A stretch of 64,000 nucleotides of DNA from Streptomyces sp. HD (GCF_028369295.1 NZ_JAQMYP010000055.1:1-64000), one strand, 5' to 3'; positions 25,379 through 33,982 are shown, numbered from the stretch's first letter. The notes: a model not told the origin generated them from the sequence alone. Program-made: numbers and translations.

Positions 25379-25981
25379 TCATCCCAACTGCCGGTATCGC
25401 CCGCGGAAATACGTCAGCGGACCCCCGTCCGAGCTCGGCAACGAGGCCGACAGAACGCGGCCGATCACCAGGGTGTGGTCGCCGGCCGTCACCCGCTGCT
25501 CGGTGCGGCACTCCAGGGTGGCCAGGGCGCCGCCCACCAGCGGGGCGCCGGTCTCCCCGCCGCGGACGTACGGGATGTCGGCGAACAGCAGCCGGTCGCT
25601 GACCCGGCCCTTCATGGCGAAGCGGCCGGCGATGTGGCGCTGGCTCTCGGAGAGCACCGAGACCGCCCACAGGGGCTGTTCGGCGAGCAGGTCGTCCATG
25701 CGGGAGCCGTCACGCAGGCTGACCAGCACCAATGGCGGGTCCAGGGACACCGACATGAACGCCGTCGCCGTCATGCCGACGTCCTCGCCGGCCGGGGCGT
25801 GCGGGTCGTCGGGGTCCAGCGACGGCTCCAGCGCGGTCACCAGGACCACACCCGCGGCCAGTCGTGACATCGCGGCACGGAACTCGTCGTTGCTCACTCC
25901 CACAGCATGCCCGGAGGCGCTCCTGGAGGCGGGGAGGACGGCGGGCACGGGCGCTGTGGGGGGAGGAGAAGTGTTCGGCAC
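25379..25981 (-). CDS. Flavin reductase family protein
   Basis: A protein of 200 residues with the flavin-reductase split-barrel fold: FRAAMSRLAAGVVLVTA, then GMTATAFMSVSLDPPLVLVSL, and a C-terminal HTLVIGRVLSASL. It supplies reduced FMN or FAD to a monooxygenase; no monooxygenase is adjacent. The first 28 residues are Pro/Ala/Ser-rich and may not be translated: a GTG at 25897 would give a 172-residue protein closer to family length. Divergent from cdgB across a 311-base regulatory gap. Confidence 0.82.
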   Translation of the reverse strand: MPNTSPPPTAPVPAVLPASRSASGHAVGVSNDEFRAAMSRLAAGVVLVTALEPSLDPDDPHAPAGEDVGMTATAFMSVSLDPPLVLVSLRDGSRMDDLLAEQPLWAVSVLSESQRHIAGRFAMKGRVSDRLLFADIPYVRGGETGAPLVGGALATLECRTEQRVTAGDHTLVIGRVLSASLPSSDGGPLTYFRGRYRQLG

Positions 25982-26145
25982 GCCGGAAACGCTAATGTCG
26001 CTCCCGCACCCTTCACATCGGGCCGAGGGCCGAGACCGGACCTAGGACTCCCGACGGACGTGGGATCTCCACACGCGCACAAACTTTGCGTTCAGTAAAC
26101 GCACAGGAAAAACGCAGAAACACCGCTCAATTGTTCACGTTTACC

Positions 26146-26161
26146 TGTGACTTGAGTCACA
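26146..26161. promoter_or_regulatory. Crp-like palindrome upstream of cdgB
   Basis: The 16-bp palindrome TGTGACTTGAGTCACA contains the cyclic-AMP receptor protein half sites GTGA-N6-TCAC without mismatch. It lies about 130 bases before the cdgB start in the AT-richer gap 25982-26292. Crp control is inference from the motif. Confidence 0.5.
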
Positions 26162-26176
26162 AGGGCCATTAATTGT

Positions 26177-26189
26177 TGACCCTGTGTAC
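26177..26189 (+). promoter_or_regulatory. BldD-like box upstream of cdgB
   Basis: TGACCCTGTGTAC matches the BldD consensus TNACNCNGNGTNA at every fixed position except the last. BldD is a c-di-GMP-binding repressor known, from memory, to bind the cdgB promoter in S. coelicolor. This would close a feedback loop on c-di-GMP synthesis. Confidence 0.5.
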
Positions 26190-26292
26190 CGAGTGAGCAG
26201 CGCGCTGTGATTCAGTGGCGGGGAACTAGCAAGGGAAGTTACGCCGAAGTAGAACCCTTGATTCGCTGCGAGGTCTCGGGGGGAGGGCGAGC

Positions 26293-27951
26293 ATGGAGAC
26301 CGAGTCGGAGCCGTATGTCCGCCTTGCGACCCTGCGACAGTTGCACCAGGTCATGGCTGACATGAACACGGCCCGTAGCCTGGCGGACACACTACAGACC
26401 GTCGCCGACGGCGTTGTCACCGGCCTCGGCTATGAGCTCGCGTGCGTCAATCTCGTACGCCCCGACGGCGACCTCGTCGTCGCCGCCTTCGCCGGCAACC
26501 CCGCCGCCGAGGCCCTGATCACCGGCCGCGTCGGCTCCCGCGACTCCTGGGAGCGTCGGCTGAGCATGGGGCGGCACTGGGGCGACCTGGTGTTCATCCC
26601 GCACACCGAGGGCTGGATCCTCGACGACGACGACGTCCCGCAGTGGTACACCGACGGGCCCGCGCCCCGCTTCGAGGACGAGTGGCACCCCTCCGACCGC
26701 CTCTTCGCGCCGATGTACACGCCCGGCGTGCCGGGCGGCTCGTGCGGCGAGCTGATCGGCGTCCTGTCCGTGGACCGGCCGCGCAACGGCCGGCTGCCCG
26801 GCGCGTGGGGGCGCGAGGCGCTCCAGATGTACGCGTTCCAGGCGGCGATCGCCATCAGCAACGCACGTCTACGCGCGAATATGCAGCGGGCGCTGGTCAG
26901 GCTGGAGCGCGATCAGCAGGCCCTGCGCGCCAGTGAGGAAAGCTTCAGGCAGGCCTTCGAGTACGCCCCCTCCGGCATGGCCATCGCCGAGATGGGCGGC
27001 GACCAGCACGGCCGGATCCTGCGGACCAACGACGCGCTCTGCCGCCTCCTCGGCCGCCCGGCCTCCGCGATGCGCCGCTACTCCTTCTCCGACCTGGTCC
27101 ACCCCGAGGACATCGGCACCCTGCTGCGGACCTCGGCGGAGGGCGGCCGCGCGGAACTCCGCCTCGGCCGCCGCGACGGCACCTACGTCTGGGTCTCGCT
27201 GCGCAACTCCGTCGTCGCTGACGCAGCCGACGGGCCCCGGTTCCTGCTCACCCACGTCGAGGACATCGAGGACCGCAAGCGCCGCGAGCTCCAGCTCGCC
27301 CACCGCGCCTCCCACGACTCCCTCACCGGACTGCCGAACTCCGCCGAGCTGCGCTCCCGGCTGGCCGCCCGGCTGTGCAAGCGCCCCGCCCACGCGGGCG
27401 CCCTGGAGTCCACCGACGCGGCCTACGGCCACCCCGCCGTGTACGACGCCAACGGTCACGGCTTCGACTTCCGGCCGGCCGCGGCGGCGCTCGACGGCTA
27501 CGACCACCATGTCCACACCGTCGCCCCGGACGAGAGCGAGCGTGACGAAGGCGCCAAGGGGCTCGCGGTGCTCTTCTGCGACCTCGACGGCTTCAAGTCG
27601 ATCAACGACCGGTTCGGGCACAACGCGGGTGACGCGGTTCTCATCGAGGTCGCCCGGCGGCTGACCCGCCAGGTCCGCGACGGCGACACCGTCGCCCGGC
27701 TCGGCGGCGACGAGTTCGTGATCCTCGCCGACGGACTCGGCCGGGCCGACGCCGAGGACCTCGCGGTACGCCTGCGCAACGAGATCATCCAGCCCATCCG
27801 GGCCGAGGGGCGGGCGGTCCGCGTCGGCGCCAGCTTCGGGATCGGGTGGGCACACTGCGGCATGACCGCGGACGAAGTGTTGAAGTCCGCCGACGAGCGG
27901 ATGTACGTAGAGAAACGATCTCGTCCCAAACAACACAGACGCGCGGGGTGA
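26293..27951 (+). CDS. cdgB: Diguanylate cyclase CdgB-type (GAF-PAS-GGDEF)
   Basis: A protein of 552 residues making c-di-GMP from two GTP. An N-terminal GAF domain (about 12-200) is followed by PAS/PAC (about 215-335, ending FLLTHVEDIEDRKRRE) and GGDEF (about 340-545). The active-site loop RLGGDEFVIL is at about 468-477, and R-D-G-D five residues before it is an RxxD inhibitory I-site. No EAL or membrane segment is present. A His/Asp-rich insertion of about 55 residues (366-421) separates SLTGLPN from LAVLFCDLDGFKSIND within the GGDEF domain. c-di-GMP holds BldD dimers on DNA and delays sporulation. The domain order and the BldD-like box upstream match the cdgB I recall from S. coelicolor. 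Confidence 0.9.
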   Translation: METESEPYVRLATLRQLHQVMADMNTARSLADTLQTVADGVVTGLGYELACVNLVRPDGDLVVAAFAGNPAAEALITGRVGSRDSWERRLSMGRHWGDLVFIPHTEGWILDDDDVPQWYTDGPAPRFEDEWHPSDRLFAPMYTPGVPGGSCGELIGVLSVDRPRNGRLPGAWGREALQMYAFQAAIAISNARLRANMQRALVRLERDQQALRASEESFRQAFEYAPSGMAIAEMGGDQHGRILRTNDALCRLLGRPASAMRRYSFSDLVHPEDIGTLLRTSAEGGRAELRLGRRDGTYVWVSLRNSVVADAADGPRFLLTHVEDIEDRKRRELQLAHRASHDSLTGLPNSAELRSRLAARLCKRPAHAGALESTDAAYGHPAVYDANGHGFDFRPAAAALDGYDHHVHTVAPDESERDEGAKGLAVLFCDLDGFKSINDRFGHNAGDAVLIEVARRLTRQVRDGDTVARLGGDEFVILADGLGRADAEDLAVRLRNEIIQPIRAEGRAVRVGASFGIGWAHCGMTADEVLKSADERMYVEKRSRPKQHRRAG

Positions 27952-28069
27952 ATCCCAGGTCAGCGAGCTGATGCGGTCTGAGTCACCTGTTTGGGCCAGC
28001 GGGAGCGGGTAGGCTCGCCAGTCTGACCGGCATACCGCAACGCCCGCACCTGGTGAGGAGTACCAAGGG

Positions 28070-29026
28070 ATGACGTCCGGCAACAACGGCGCGAGTACGC
28101 CCGAGGACGACGACCCGTTCGGCTACCTCTACGCCGACGGGCAGGCCAACGGGGCCCAGCCGCCGTCGGGTGGCGGGGGCTACGGCTACCCGGGCTCGGT
28201 CAACCGGGTGAGAGCGGTCGGGCAGCGCCAGTACGGCCAGCCGCAGCAGGCCGCGCCCCCGATACCGCAACAGCAGGGCGCCTACGGCCAGCCGAACGCC
28301 CACTACGCGGCGCCGGAGACGCTGCCCGGCGGCGCCCAGACCACCCAGCAGCCGTCCTACAGCGGCGGCAGCGGGTCCGGGTCCGGCCGCGGCGGCCCCA
28401 ACACCAAGGGCCTGCTGATCGGCGCCATCGCGGTCGTCGCGGCGGTCGTCATCGGCATCAGCGTGGCCATGCTGGGCGGCGACAAGGACAAGGACAAGGC
28501 CGACGGCAAGGCGGATGCGACGCCGACGCAGTCCCAGCAGAGCAGCGCGCCGAGTCCATCGAACAGCAACAGCCAGGCGGCCGAAGAGGACCTGCCGACG
28601 ATCGACGCCAAGGCCCTCGCCCTCGGCGGCACGGCCGCCACAGCGTCCGACATCAAGGGCGCCAAGGCGGACGGCGGCATCTACGTCAGCGGCTTCAACC
28701 AGGTCGGCTCTTCGGTCACCTGGACCGTCAGCGGCATCCCGAAGTCCGGCAAGTACACGGTGTTCGTCGGCTACAGCGTCCCCGGCAAGGACCAGAACGC
28801 CACTCTTACCGTCAACGGCACGGCCTCTGACAGCCCGGTCGACCTGAAGAACTGGTCGGGCGGCCCCGAAGGCGACTACGAGAAGGGCTGGACGAAGACC
28901 TACAACTGGATCCAGCTCAACAAGGGCACGAACACGATCAAGGTCTCGTGCGAGCAGGGCAATCAGTGCGACGCGCTCCTCGACCAGATGTGGCTGGTCA
29001 AGGGCTGGGTCAAGTCGTCGTCGTAA
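28070..29026 (+). CDS. Membrane-anchored carbohydrate-binding module protein
   Basis: A protein of 318 residues. The Gly/Gln/Pro/Tyr-rich cytoplasmic tail (1-110) contains DDPFGYLYAD, a start seen in several Streptomyces proteins. One transmembrane helix (about 113-135, LLIGAIAVVAAVVIGISVAML) precedes a Lys/Asp and Ser/Gln linker. The extracytoplasmic beta-sandwich (about 180-318) has a CBM6/CBM35-like pattern: GGIYVSGFNQVGSSVTWTVSG, GKYTVFVGYSVPG and a closing NTIKVSCEQGNQCDALLDQMWL with two cysteines. It probably binds a wall or extracellular glycan. It follows cdgB by 118 bases, but no operon evidence was seen. Confidence 0.78.
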   Translation: MTSGNNGASTPEDDDPFGYLYADGQANGAQPPSGGGGYGYPGSVNRVRAVGQRQYGQPQQAAPPIPQQQGAYGQPNAHYAAPETLPGGAQTTQQPSYSGGSGSGSGRGGPNTKGLLIGAIAVVAAVVIGISVAMLGGDKDKDKADGKADATPTQSQQSSAPSPSNSNSQAAEEDLPTIDAKALALGGTAATASDIKGAKADGGIYVSGFNQVGSSVTWTVSGIPKSGKYTVFVGYSVPGKDQNATLTVNGTASDSPVDLKNWSGGPEGDYEKGWTKTYNWIQLNKGTNTIKVSCEQGNQCDALLDQMWLVKGWVKSSS

Positions 29027-29029
29027 CCG

Positions 29030-29959
29030 TCAGGCCGCGGTGACCTCTCCGGTCACCGCCACCCTCCCCAGCAGCTCCTCGTACGTCCTGTGGTCGAACT
29101 CGCCCGCCACCGGCGCCACGACGCTCGCCGCGCTCAGTGCCACCGCCCGGGCCAGTCGGTCCGGCCACGGGAGCTTCTCCACCAGGCCCGACAGGAGGCC
29201 TGCGACCGCCGAGTCGCCGGCGCCCGTCGGGTTGCCGTGGAGGCGGGTGGGTGGGGTGGCTCGCCAGCGGCCCTCGGGGGTCGCCGCGATGAGGCCCGCC
29301 GCGCCCAGGGAGGCGACGACTGCTCGGGCGCCGCGCCTGCGTGCGTCCTGCGTTGCGCGGAGCGGCTCGTGGGAGCCCGTCAGTTCGGCCAGTTCGTCGG
29401 CGTTGGGCTTGATGAGGTCAGGGCGGGCGGCGATACCGCGGCGCAGTGCCTCGCCGGCGGTGTCCAGCAGCACCGGAACCCCGGCGGCCTTCGCGGAGCG
29501 GACCAAAGTGGCGTACGCCCCCACCGGCACCCCCGGCGGCAGGCTGCCGCACAGGGCCACTGCCGAGGCCGAGGCCAGCAAGCCCTCGTACGCCTCCTGG
29601 AAGGCGGACCACTCGGCGGGGGTGACCGTCGGGCCGGGTTCGTTGAGCTGGGTCGTGTCGCCGGTCAGCTCGTCGACCACGGCGATCGTGCGGCGGGTCG
29701 CGCCCGTCACTGGGACCAGGGCGTCCACCACACCGGGGGCGGCCGTCAGCTGACCCTGGACGACACGTCCCGTCGCGCCGCCCGCGAAGCCGGTGACCGT
29801 CACTTCGTGGCCGAGGGCCGCCAGCACCCGGGCCACGTTCAGGCCCTTGCCGCCGGGGCGTTCGGTCACCTCGGAGACCCGGTGGGACGCGTGCGGGCGT
29901 AGCGCCCGTACCCGGTAGGTGATGTCGAGAGCGGTGTTCAGCGTGACCGTGAGGATCAC
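29030..29959 (-). CDS. PfkB-family 1-phosphofructokinase-like sugar kinase
   Basis: A ribokinase-superfamily kinase of 309 residues. The two PfkB signatures are present: RPGGKGLNVARVLAALG (about 33-49) and GNPTGAGDSAVAGLLSG (about 240-256) with the catalytic Asp in GAGD. The start MILTVTLNTALDITY is that of the 1-phosphofructokinase/tagatose-6-phosphate kinase group. It phosphorylates a sugar phosphate with ATP. Its position downstream of nagA on the same strand suggests amino-sugar or tagatose-type metabolism, but a hairpin separates them. No PTS gene is adjacent. Confidence 0.82.
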   Translation of the reverse strand: MILTVTLNTALDITYRVRALRPHASHRVSEVTERPGGKGLNVARVLAALGHEVTVTGFAGGATGRVVQGQLTAAPGVVDALVPVTGATRRTIAVVDELTGDTTQLNEPGPTVTPAEWSAFQEAYEGLLASASAVALCGSLPPGVPVGAYATLVRSAKAAGVPVLLDTAGEALRRGIAARPDLIKPNADELAELTGSHEPLRATQDARRRGARAVVASLGAAGLIAATPEGRWRATPPTRLHGNPTGAGDSAVAGLLSGLVEKLPWPDRLARAVALSAASVVAPVAGEFDHRTYEELLGRVAVTGEVTAA

Positions 29960-30046
29960 CCGGGCCGACCTCCCCCGAAGAAATTCAGCATGTGTTCGCC
30001 GTCTGTCCGCCGGACGCTCCGCCCGGTGGCCCTGATCATGCCAAAC

Positions 30047-30086
30047 GGGCGGCGGCCGTCCCAGTCTCGCAGGACAACCGCCGCCC
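30047..30086 (-). terminator. Hairpin after nagA
   Basis: Interrupted inverted repeat: 9-bp outer arms (30047-30055 and 30078-30086) plus a GTCC/GGAC inner pairing, 17 bases past the nagA stop. It probably ends the nagK-nagA transcript before the sugar kinase gene. Confidence 0.55.
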
Positions 30087-30102
30087 CCAACAGCAGGACA
30101 GA

Positions 30103-31341
30103 TCAGCCCAGTTGTGGCTCAACCACCCATTCGCCCCGGCGCATCACGCCCTTGAGCTCGAAGTCGGCGTCCAGGATCACTAGGTCGGCGTCCTTGCCGG
30201 TTTCCAGCGAGCCGATGCGGTCGTAGCGGCCGAGCAGCTTGGCGGGGTTCGCCGACAGGGCTGCCACCGCGTGCTCCACCGGCAGCCGGTCGATCGTCAC
30301 CGCCCGCTTGAAGGCGCGGTCGAGGGTGAGGGTGGACCCCGCGATCGAGCCGCCTTCGACGAGGCGTGCCACGCCGTCCGCTACCTCCACCTCCAGCGGG
30401 CCGAGCATGTAGCGGCCGTCGCCGAAACCGGCCGCGTCCATCGCGTCCGTGATGAACGCGACCCGGTCCGCGCCCGCGTGACGGAACGCCAGCTGGAGGG
30501 CGGCCGGGTGCAGGTGGGTGCCGTCGTTGATCAGCTCGACCGTGATCCGCTCGTCCTCCAGCAGCGCCGCGATCGGGCCCGGCTCACGGTGGCCGAGCGG
30601 CGGCATCGCGTTGAAGAGGTGCGTGGCGACCGTCGCACCCGCCTCGATCGCCTCCACCGTCTGCTCGTACGTCGCGTCCGTGTGCCCGATCGCCGCGATG
30701 ACGCCGTGATCGGCCAGCAGGCGTACGGAGTCGATGCCGCCCGGCAACTCGGTGGCGAGGGTGACCATCGTCGCGTGGCCGCGCGCCGCGTCGATCAGTT
30801 TGCGCACGTCCGCCGGGTCCGGGTCGCGCAGCAGCGCCTCGGAGTGCGCGCCCTTGCGGCACGGGGAGATGAACGGGCCCTCGAAGTGGATGCCGGCGAT
30901 GTCACCCTGCTCGGCCAGCTCCGACAGCAGGCCCGCGCGGTGGGCCAGGAAGTCCATGTCGCCGGTGACGGTGGAGGCGACGAGGGTGGTGGTGCCGTGC
31001 AGGCGGTGGGTGTGGATGCCGGTGACCACGTCGTCCGGCGTGCCTGAGGTGAACGAGGCTCCGCCGCCGCCGTGGTTGTGGATGTCCACGAAGCCCGGGA
31101 GGAGCCAGTGGTCGGTGAGGTCGATGCGGTGAGCGTTCTCTGGGGCTGTGCCGGCGATTCGGGTGCCGTCGATGACTACTTGGGCGTCTTTGACGGTTCC
31201 CGTGGGCATGACCGCGGTGGCGCCGGACAGGATCAGGGGCGCCTTGTCGGTTGCGGGCTGCGGGTTCGGTGTGGCTGGTCGCGCCCACGCGGCGTTAGCC
31301 GCAGATTCAGCGCTGTCCCGCGCCCCTAGGGCGTTCGCCAT
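30103..31341 (-). CDS. nagA: N-acetylglucosamine-6-phosphate deacetylase
   Basis: An amidohydrolase of 412 residues removing acetate from GlcNAc-6-P to give glucosamine-6-P. The metal and substrate motifs are visible: GFVDIHNHGGGG, the GIHFEGPFISP segment with its glutamate ligand, AAIGHTDATYEQ and ITDAMDAAG. The ATG at 31341 has a strong GGAGG box inside the nagK 3' end and overlaps its stop by one base (TGATG). The first 35 or so residues (MANALGARDSAESAANAAWARP...) are unlike other NagA N-termini and are encoded by a dispersed repeat (31259-31333). The conserved protein begins near LILSGATAVMPTG. Confidence 0.92.
   Translation of the reverse strand: MANALGARDSAESAANAAWARPATPNPQPATDKAPLILSGATAVMPTGTVKDAQVVIDGTRIAGTAPENAHRIDLTDHWLLPGFVDIHNHGGGGASFTSGTPDDVVTGIHTHRLHGTTTLVASTVTGDMDFLAHRAGLLSELAEQGDIAGIHFEGPFISPCRKGAHSEALLRDPDPADVRKLIDAARGHATMVTLATELPGGIDSVRLLADHGVIAAIGHTDATYEQTVEAIEAGATVATHLFNAMPPLGHREPGPIAALLEDERITVELINDGTHLHPAALQLAFRHAGADRVAFITDAMDAAGFGDGRYMLGPLEVEVADGVARLVEGGSIAGSTLTLDRAFKRAVTIDRLPVEHAVAALSANPAKLLGRYDRIGSLETGKDADLVILDADFELKGVMRRGEWVVEPQLG
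31259..31333 (+). repeat. Dispersed intergenic repeat, long form, inside nagA
   Basis: A 75-base copy of the repeat also seen at 42508-42581: CTGGTCGCGCCCACGCGGCG, a small TAGCCGC hairpin, then CCCGCGCCCCT. It lies at the 5' end of the nagA coding region and encodes most of its N-terminal extension on the minus strand. Confidence 0.8.
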
Positions 31342-32285
31342 CAGGGGGTTACCTCCGTACGGTCGGTTTGGTCGAGGAGATCCCAGGCCAGAAGGCCGGC
31401 ACCCAGGCATCCGGCGGTATCGCCCAGAGCTGCAGGGACGATCTCCGGCAGCTTCTGGAAAGTGACCCGGCGCCGGACCGCGTCCCTCAGGGGTGTGAAC
31501 AAGGTTTCCCCCGCCTCGGCCAGGCCGCCACCGATGATCAGGGTGCGGGGGTCCAGCAGGGTGAGGGCGGTGACCAGGCCGTCGGCGAGGGCGGACACCG
31601 CCTCCTGCCAGATCCGTACGGCGTTCGGGTCACCGGACGCGACGGCCTTGGCGCAGTCGGCAGCGTCCGCCTCCGGGTCCCCGCAGGCGGCGGCCCATGC
31701 CTCGCTCACCGCCGCCGCCGACGCGAACCGCTCCAGACAGCCGCGCTGTCCGCACGGGCAGGGGGCCCCGCCGGGCCGTACAACGATGTGGCCGATTTCG
31801 CCCGCGAAGCCGTGCGCGCCCGCCTCCACCCGGCCGTCGATGCCGATGGCACCGGCGATCCCGGTGCCGAGCGGCACGAAGAGGAAGCGGTCGGCGCCCT
31901 TGCCCGCGCCGATCCGGCCCTCGGCGAGACCGCCGGTGCGCACGTCGTGGCCGAGGGCGACGGGGATGCCGCCCAGCCGTTCGGAGAGCAGTCGGCGCAG
32001 GGGTACGTCACGCCAGCCGAGGTTGGCCGCGTAGGCGGCGACGCCGTTGTCCTCGTCGACGATGCCGGGGACGGCGACGCCGGCGGCGGCCGCGGGCTCG
32101 CCGAAGTGCTCCTCGCCGTACGCGCCGAGCTCGGCGGCGAAGTCGAGGATGCTCTCGACGACCGCGTCCGGGCCGCGCTCGCGTCCGGTCGGGCGGCGGG
32201 CCTGATGGATCAGTTCGCCGCTCGCCCCGGCCAGGGCGGCCTTCATCCCGGTGCCGCCCACATCGAGGGCGATGACATGTCTCAC
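31341..32285 (-). CDS. nagK: ROK-family N-acetylglucosamine kinase
   Basis: A ROK kinase of 314 residues. The ATP phosphate-binding start is RHVIALDVGGTGMKAAL; the catalytic Asp is expected in ALGHDVRTGG; the ROK zinc motif is C-P-C-G-Q-R-G-C-L-E, preceded by GEIGHIVV. It phosphorylates GlcNAc from wall or chitin turnover to GlcNAc-6-P, the substrate of nagA next in the operon (one-base overlap). The S. coelicolor counterpart is, as I recall, the main GlcNAc kinase. The GTG start at 32285 begins the conserved sequence. Two dre-like boxes lie 29-61 bases upstream. Confidence 0.88.
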   Translation of the reverse strand: MRHVIALDVGGTGMKAALAGASGELIHQARRPTGRERGPDAVVESILDFAAELGAYGEEHFGEPAAAAGVAVPGIVDEDNGVAAYAANLGWRDVPLRRLLSERLGGIPVALGHDVRTGGLAEGRIGAGKGADRFLFVPLGTGIAGAIGIDGRVEAGAHGFAGEIGHIVVRPGGAPCPCGQRGCLERFASAAAVSEAWAAACGDPEADAADCAKAVASGDPNAVRIWQEAVSALADGLVTALTLLDPRTLIIGGGLAEAGETLFTPLRDAVRRRVTFQKLPEIVPAALGDTAGCLGAGLLAWDLLDQTDRTEVTP

Positions 32286-32313
32286 GGGGGACAGTGTGTC
32301 TTGCGCACCCGCG

Positions 32314-32346
32314 AGAGGTCTAGTCCACTTACGTGGTGTAGACCTT
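32314..32346. promoter_or_regulatory. Two DasR-responsive (dre) boxes
   Basis: AGAGGTCTAGTCCACT (32314-32329) and ACGTGGTGTAGACCTT (32331-32346) each match most of the 16-bp dre palindrome ACTGGTCTAGACCAGT, including GGTCTAG or TAGACC cores. They sit between the divergent nagK and sugar-binding lipoprotein genes, so one DasR dimer pair could control both. DasR is released by GlcN-6-P, the product of this pathway. Confidence 0.75.
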
Positions 32347-32357
32347 ATGGGGGCAAT

Positions 32358-33689
32358 ATGTATGACGTTTCGAAAGTTTCGAGCATGGGTGTGGGGCGGG
32401 TTCGCGTGCAGCGGCACAGGAGCACAGGACGTACGGGAACGATCGCGGCGGTGACCGCGCTGGGCCTGGCGGCGGTTCTCGGCGGCTGCGGGCTGACCGG
32501 AGGTTCGGGCGACGGGGTGACGCTGAAGCTGGTGGCCGCCGACTACGGCGACAGCCCCGCGAACGGCTCCCAGAAGTACTGGGACAAGCTGGTCAAGGCG
32601 TACGAGGCGGAGCACCCCGGTGTGACGGTCGACGTCTCGGTGTACTCCTGGACCGACGTCGACGCCGAGGTCAAGAAGATGGTCGACGCCGGGGAGGCCC
32701 CGGACATGGCGCAGATCGGCGCCTACGCCGACTACGCCGCGAAGGACCTCCTCTACCAGGCCGACGACCTGCTCTCCATCCCCGTCCAGGCCGACTTCGT
32801 CTCCCAGCTCGCGGACGCGGGGCAGGTCAACGGCGTGCAGTACGGCATTCCGTTCGCCTCCTCCACGCGGCTGCTCTTCTACAACAAGACCCTCTTCGAG
32901 AAGGCCGGCCTCACCCCGCCGAAGACCTGGAAGCAGCTGGCGGCCGACGCCGGGGTGCTCAAGGCGCAGGGCGTGAAGTACCCGTACGCGCTGCCGCTCG
33001 GTCCCGAGGAGGCGCAGGCCGAGACCATGCAGTGGCTGCTCAGCGGCGGGGGCGGCTACACCGACGCCGACCTCGGCACGTACAGCATCGACTCCACCGA
33101 GAACGTCGCCACCTTCGACTGGCTCAAGAACGACCTGGTCGCCAAGGGGCTCACCGGCCCGGTCGCGCCGGGCGAGCTCAACCGGGCCGCCGCGTTCTCC
33201 GCCTTCGCCGCCGGGGACGTCGGCATGCTCAACGGGCACCCGTCCCTGATGCAGATGGCGGAGAAGAAGGGCGTGAAGTACGGCATGGTGCCGATGCCCG
33301 GGGTGGAGGGGCCCACCAAGATGTCCATGGGCGTGGCCGACTGGATGATGGCGTTCAAGCAGAACGGCCATGCCGAGCAGGTGGGCGAGTTCCTCGACTT
33401 CGTCTACGACAAGGACAACGTCCTGGACTTCTCGCGTCAGTACGACCTGCTTCCCGTCACGAACTCCGCGTCCGGCGTGATGGCCGAGGCCAAGGCGGAC
33501 GCCGACCTGAAGCCGTTCCTGGAGCAGCTGTCGGCCTCCGAGCTCTACCCGGTCGGCCGGACCTCCTGGGCCGCGGTCAGCGCGGACGTCAAGAAGCGCA
33601 TCGGCAGGACGGTCTCGGCGGGCGGCAGCCCGTCGGCGATCCTTGGTCAGCTGCAGTCGACGGCCACGCGGGTGGAGAGCGCCGAGTAG
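32358..33689 (+). CDS. ABC transporter sugar-binding lipoprotein
   Basis: A family-1 extracellular solute-binding protein of 443 residues. A twin-basic/Arg-rich start leads into a hydrophobic segment and lipobox AVLGGC (C at about 51), so it is anchored outside the membrane. The ligand-binding fold includes EAPDMAQIGAYADYAA, YGIPFASSTRLLFYNKTLFEKAGL and GDVGMLNGHPSLMQ. Sharing dre boxes with nagK points to GlcNAc or chitooligosaccharide as ligand. The permease and ATPase genes are absent here, so it is an orphan binding protein relying on subunits encoded elsewhere. A later ATG at 32385 is an alternative start. Confidence 0.87.
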   Translation: MYDVSKVSSMGVGRVRVQRHRSTGRTGTIAAVTALGLAAVLGGCGLTGGSGDGVTLKLVAADYGDSPANGSQKYWDKLVKAYEAEHPGVTVDVSVYSWTDVDAEVKKMVDAGEAPDMAQIGAYADYAAKDLLYQADDLLSIPVQADFVSQLADAGQVNGVQYGIPFASSTRLLFYNKTLFEKAGLTPPKTWKQLAADAGVLKAQGVKYPYALPLGPEEAQAETMQWLLSGGGGYTDADLGTYSIDSTENVATFDWLKNDLVAKGLTGPVAPGELNRAAAFSAFAAGDVGMLNGHPSLMQMAEKKGVKYGMVPMPGVEGPTKMSMGVADWMMAFKQNGHAEQVGEFLDFVYDKDNVLDFSRQYDLLPVTNSASGVMAEAKADADLKPFLEQLSASELYPVGRTSWAAVSADVKKRIGRTVSAGGSPSAILGQLQSTATRVESAE

Positions 33690-33724
33690 CGCCGTTGTCG
33701 GTGGCGGGCGTTACGGTGCGGTTC

Positions 33725-33982
33725 ATGGACCAGCACCAGGACCGGGACCAGCCCGACGCCACCCTCGCCGACCGCGAGCGGGCCGTCCTCGCTCTGGAAC
33801 GCCGGGGCTTTTCGAGCCCCGGCGCCAAGGAGCGCGCGATACGCGAGGAACTGGGCCTGGCCCCCGTCCGCTACTACCAGCTCCTGAACGCCCTGCTGGA
33901 CGACCCGAGGGCCCTGGCCCACGACCCGGTGACGGTGAACCGGCTGCGGCGGGTACGGGAGACCCGGCGGGCGGAGAGATGA
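33725..33982 (+). CDS. DUF3263 protein
   Basis: A small protein of 85 residues. TLADRERAVLALERRGFSSPGAKERAIREELGLAPVRYYQLLNALLDDPRAL shows the DUF3263 pattern, a putative helix-turn-helix with conserved RYYQLLNALLD. It is widespread in actinobacteria and of unknown function; DNA binding is suggested by the fold. It lies between the sugar-binding lipoprotein gene and otsB on the same strand. Confidence 0.85.
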   Translation: MDQHQDRDQPDATLADRERAVLALERRGFSSPGAKERAIREELGLAPVRYYQLLNALLDDPRALAHDPVTVNRLRRVRETRRAER

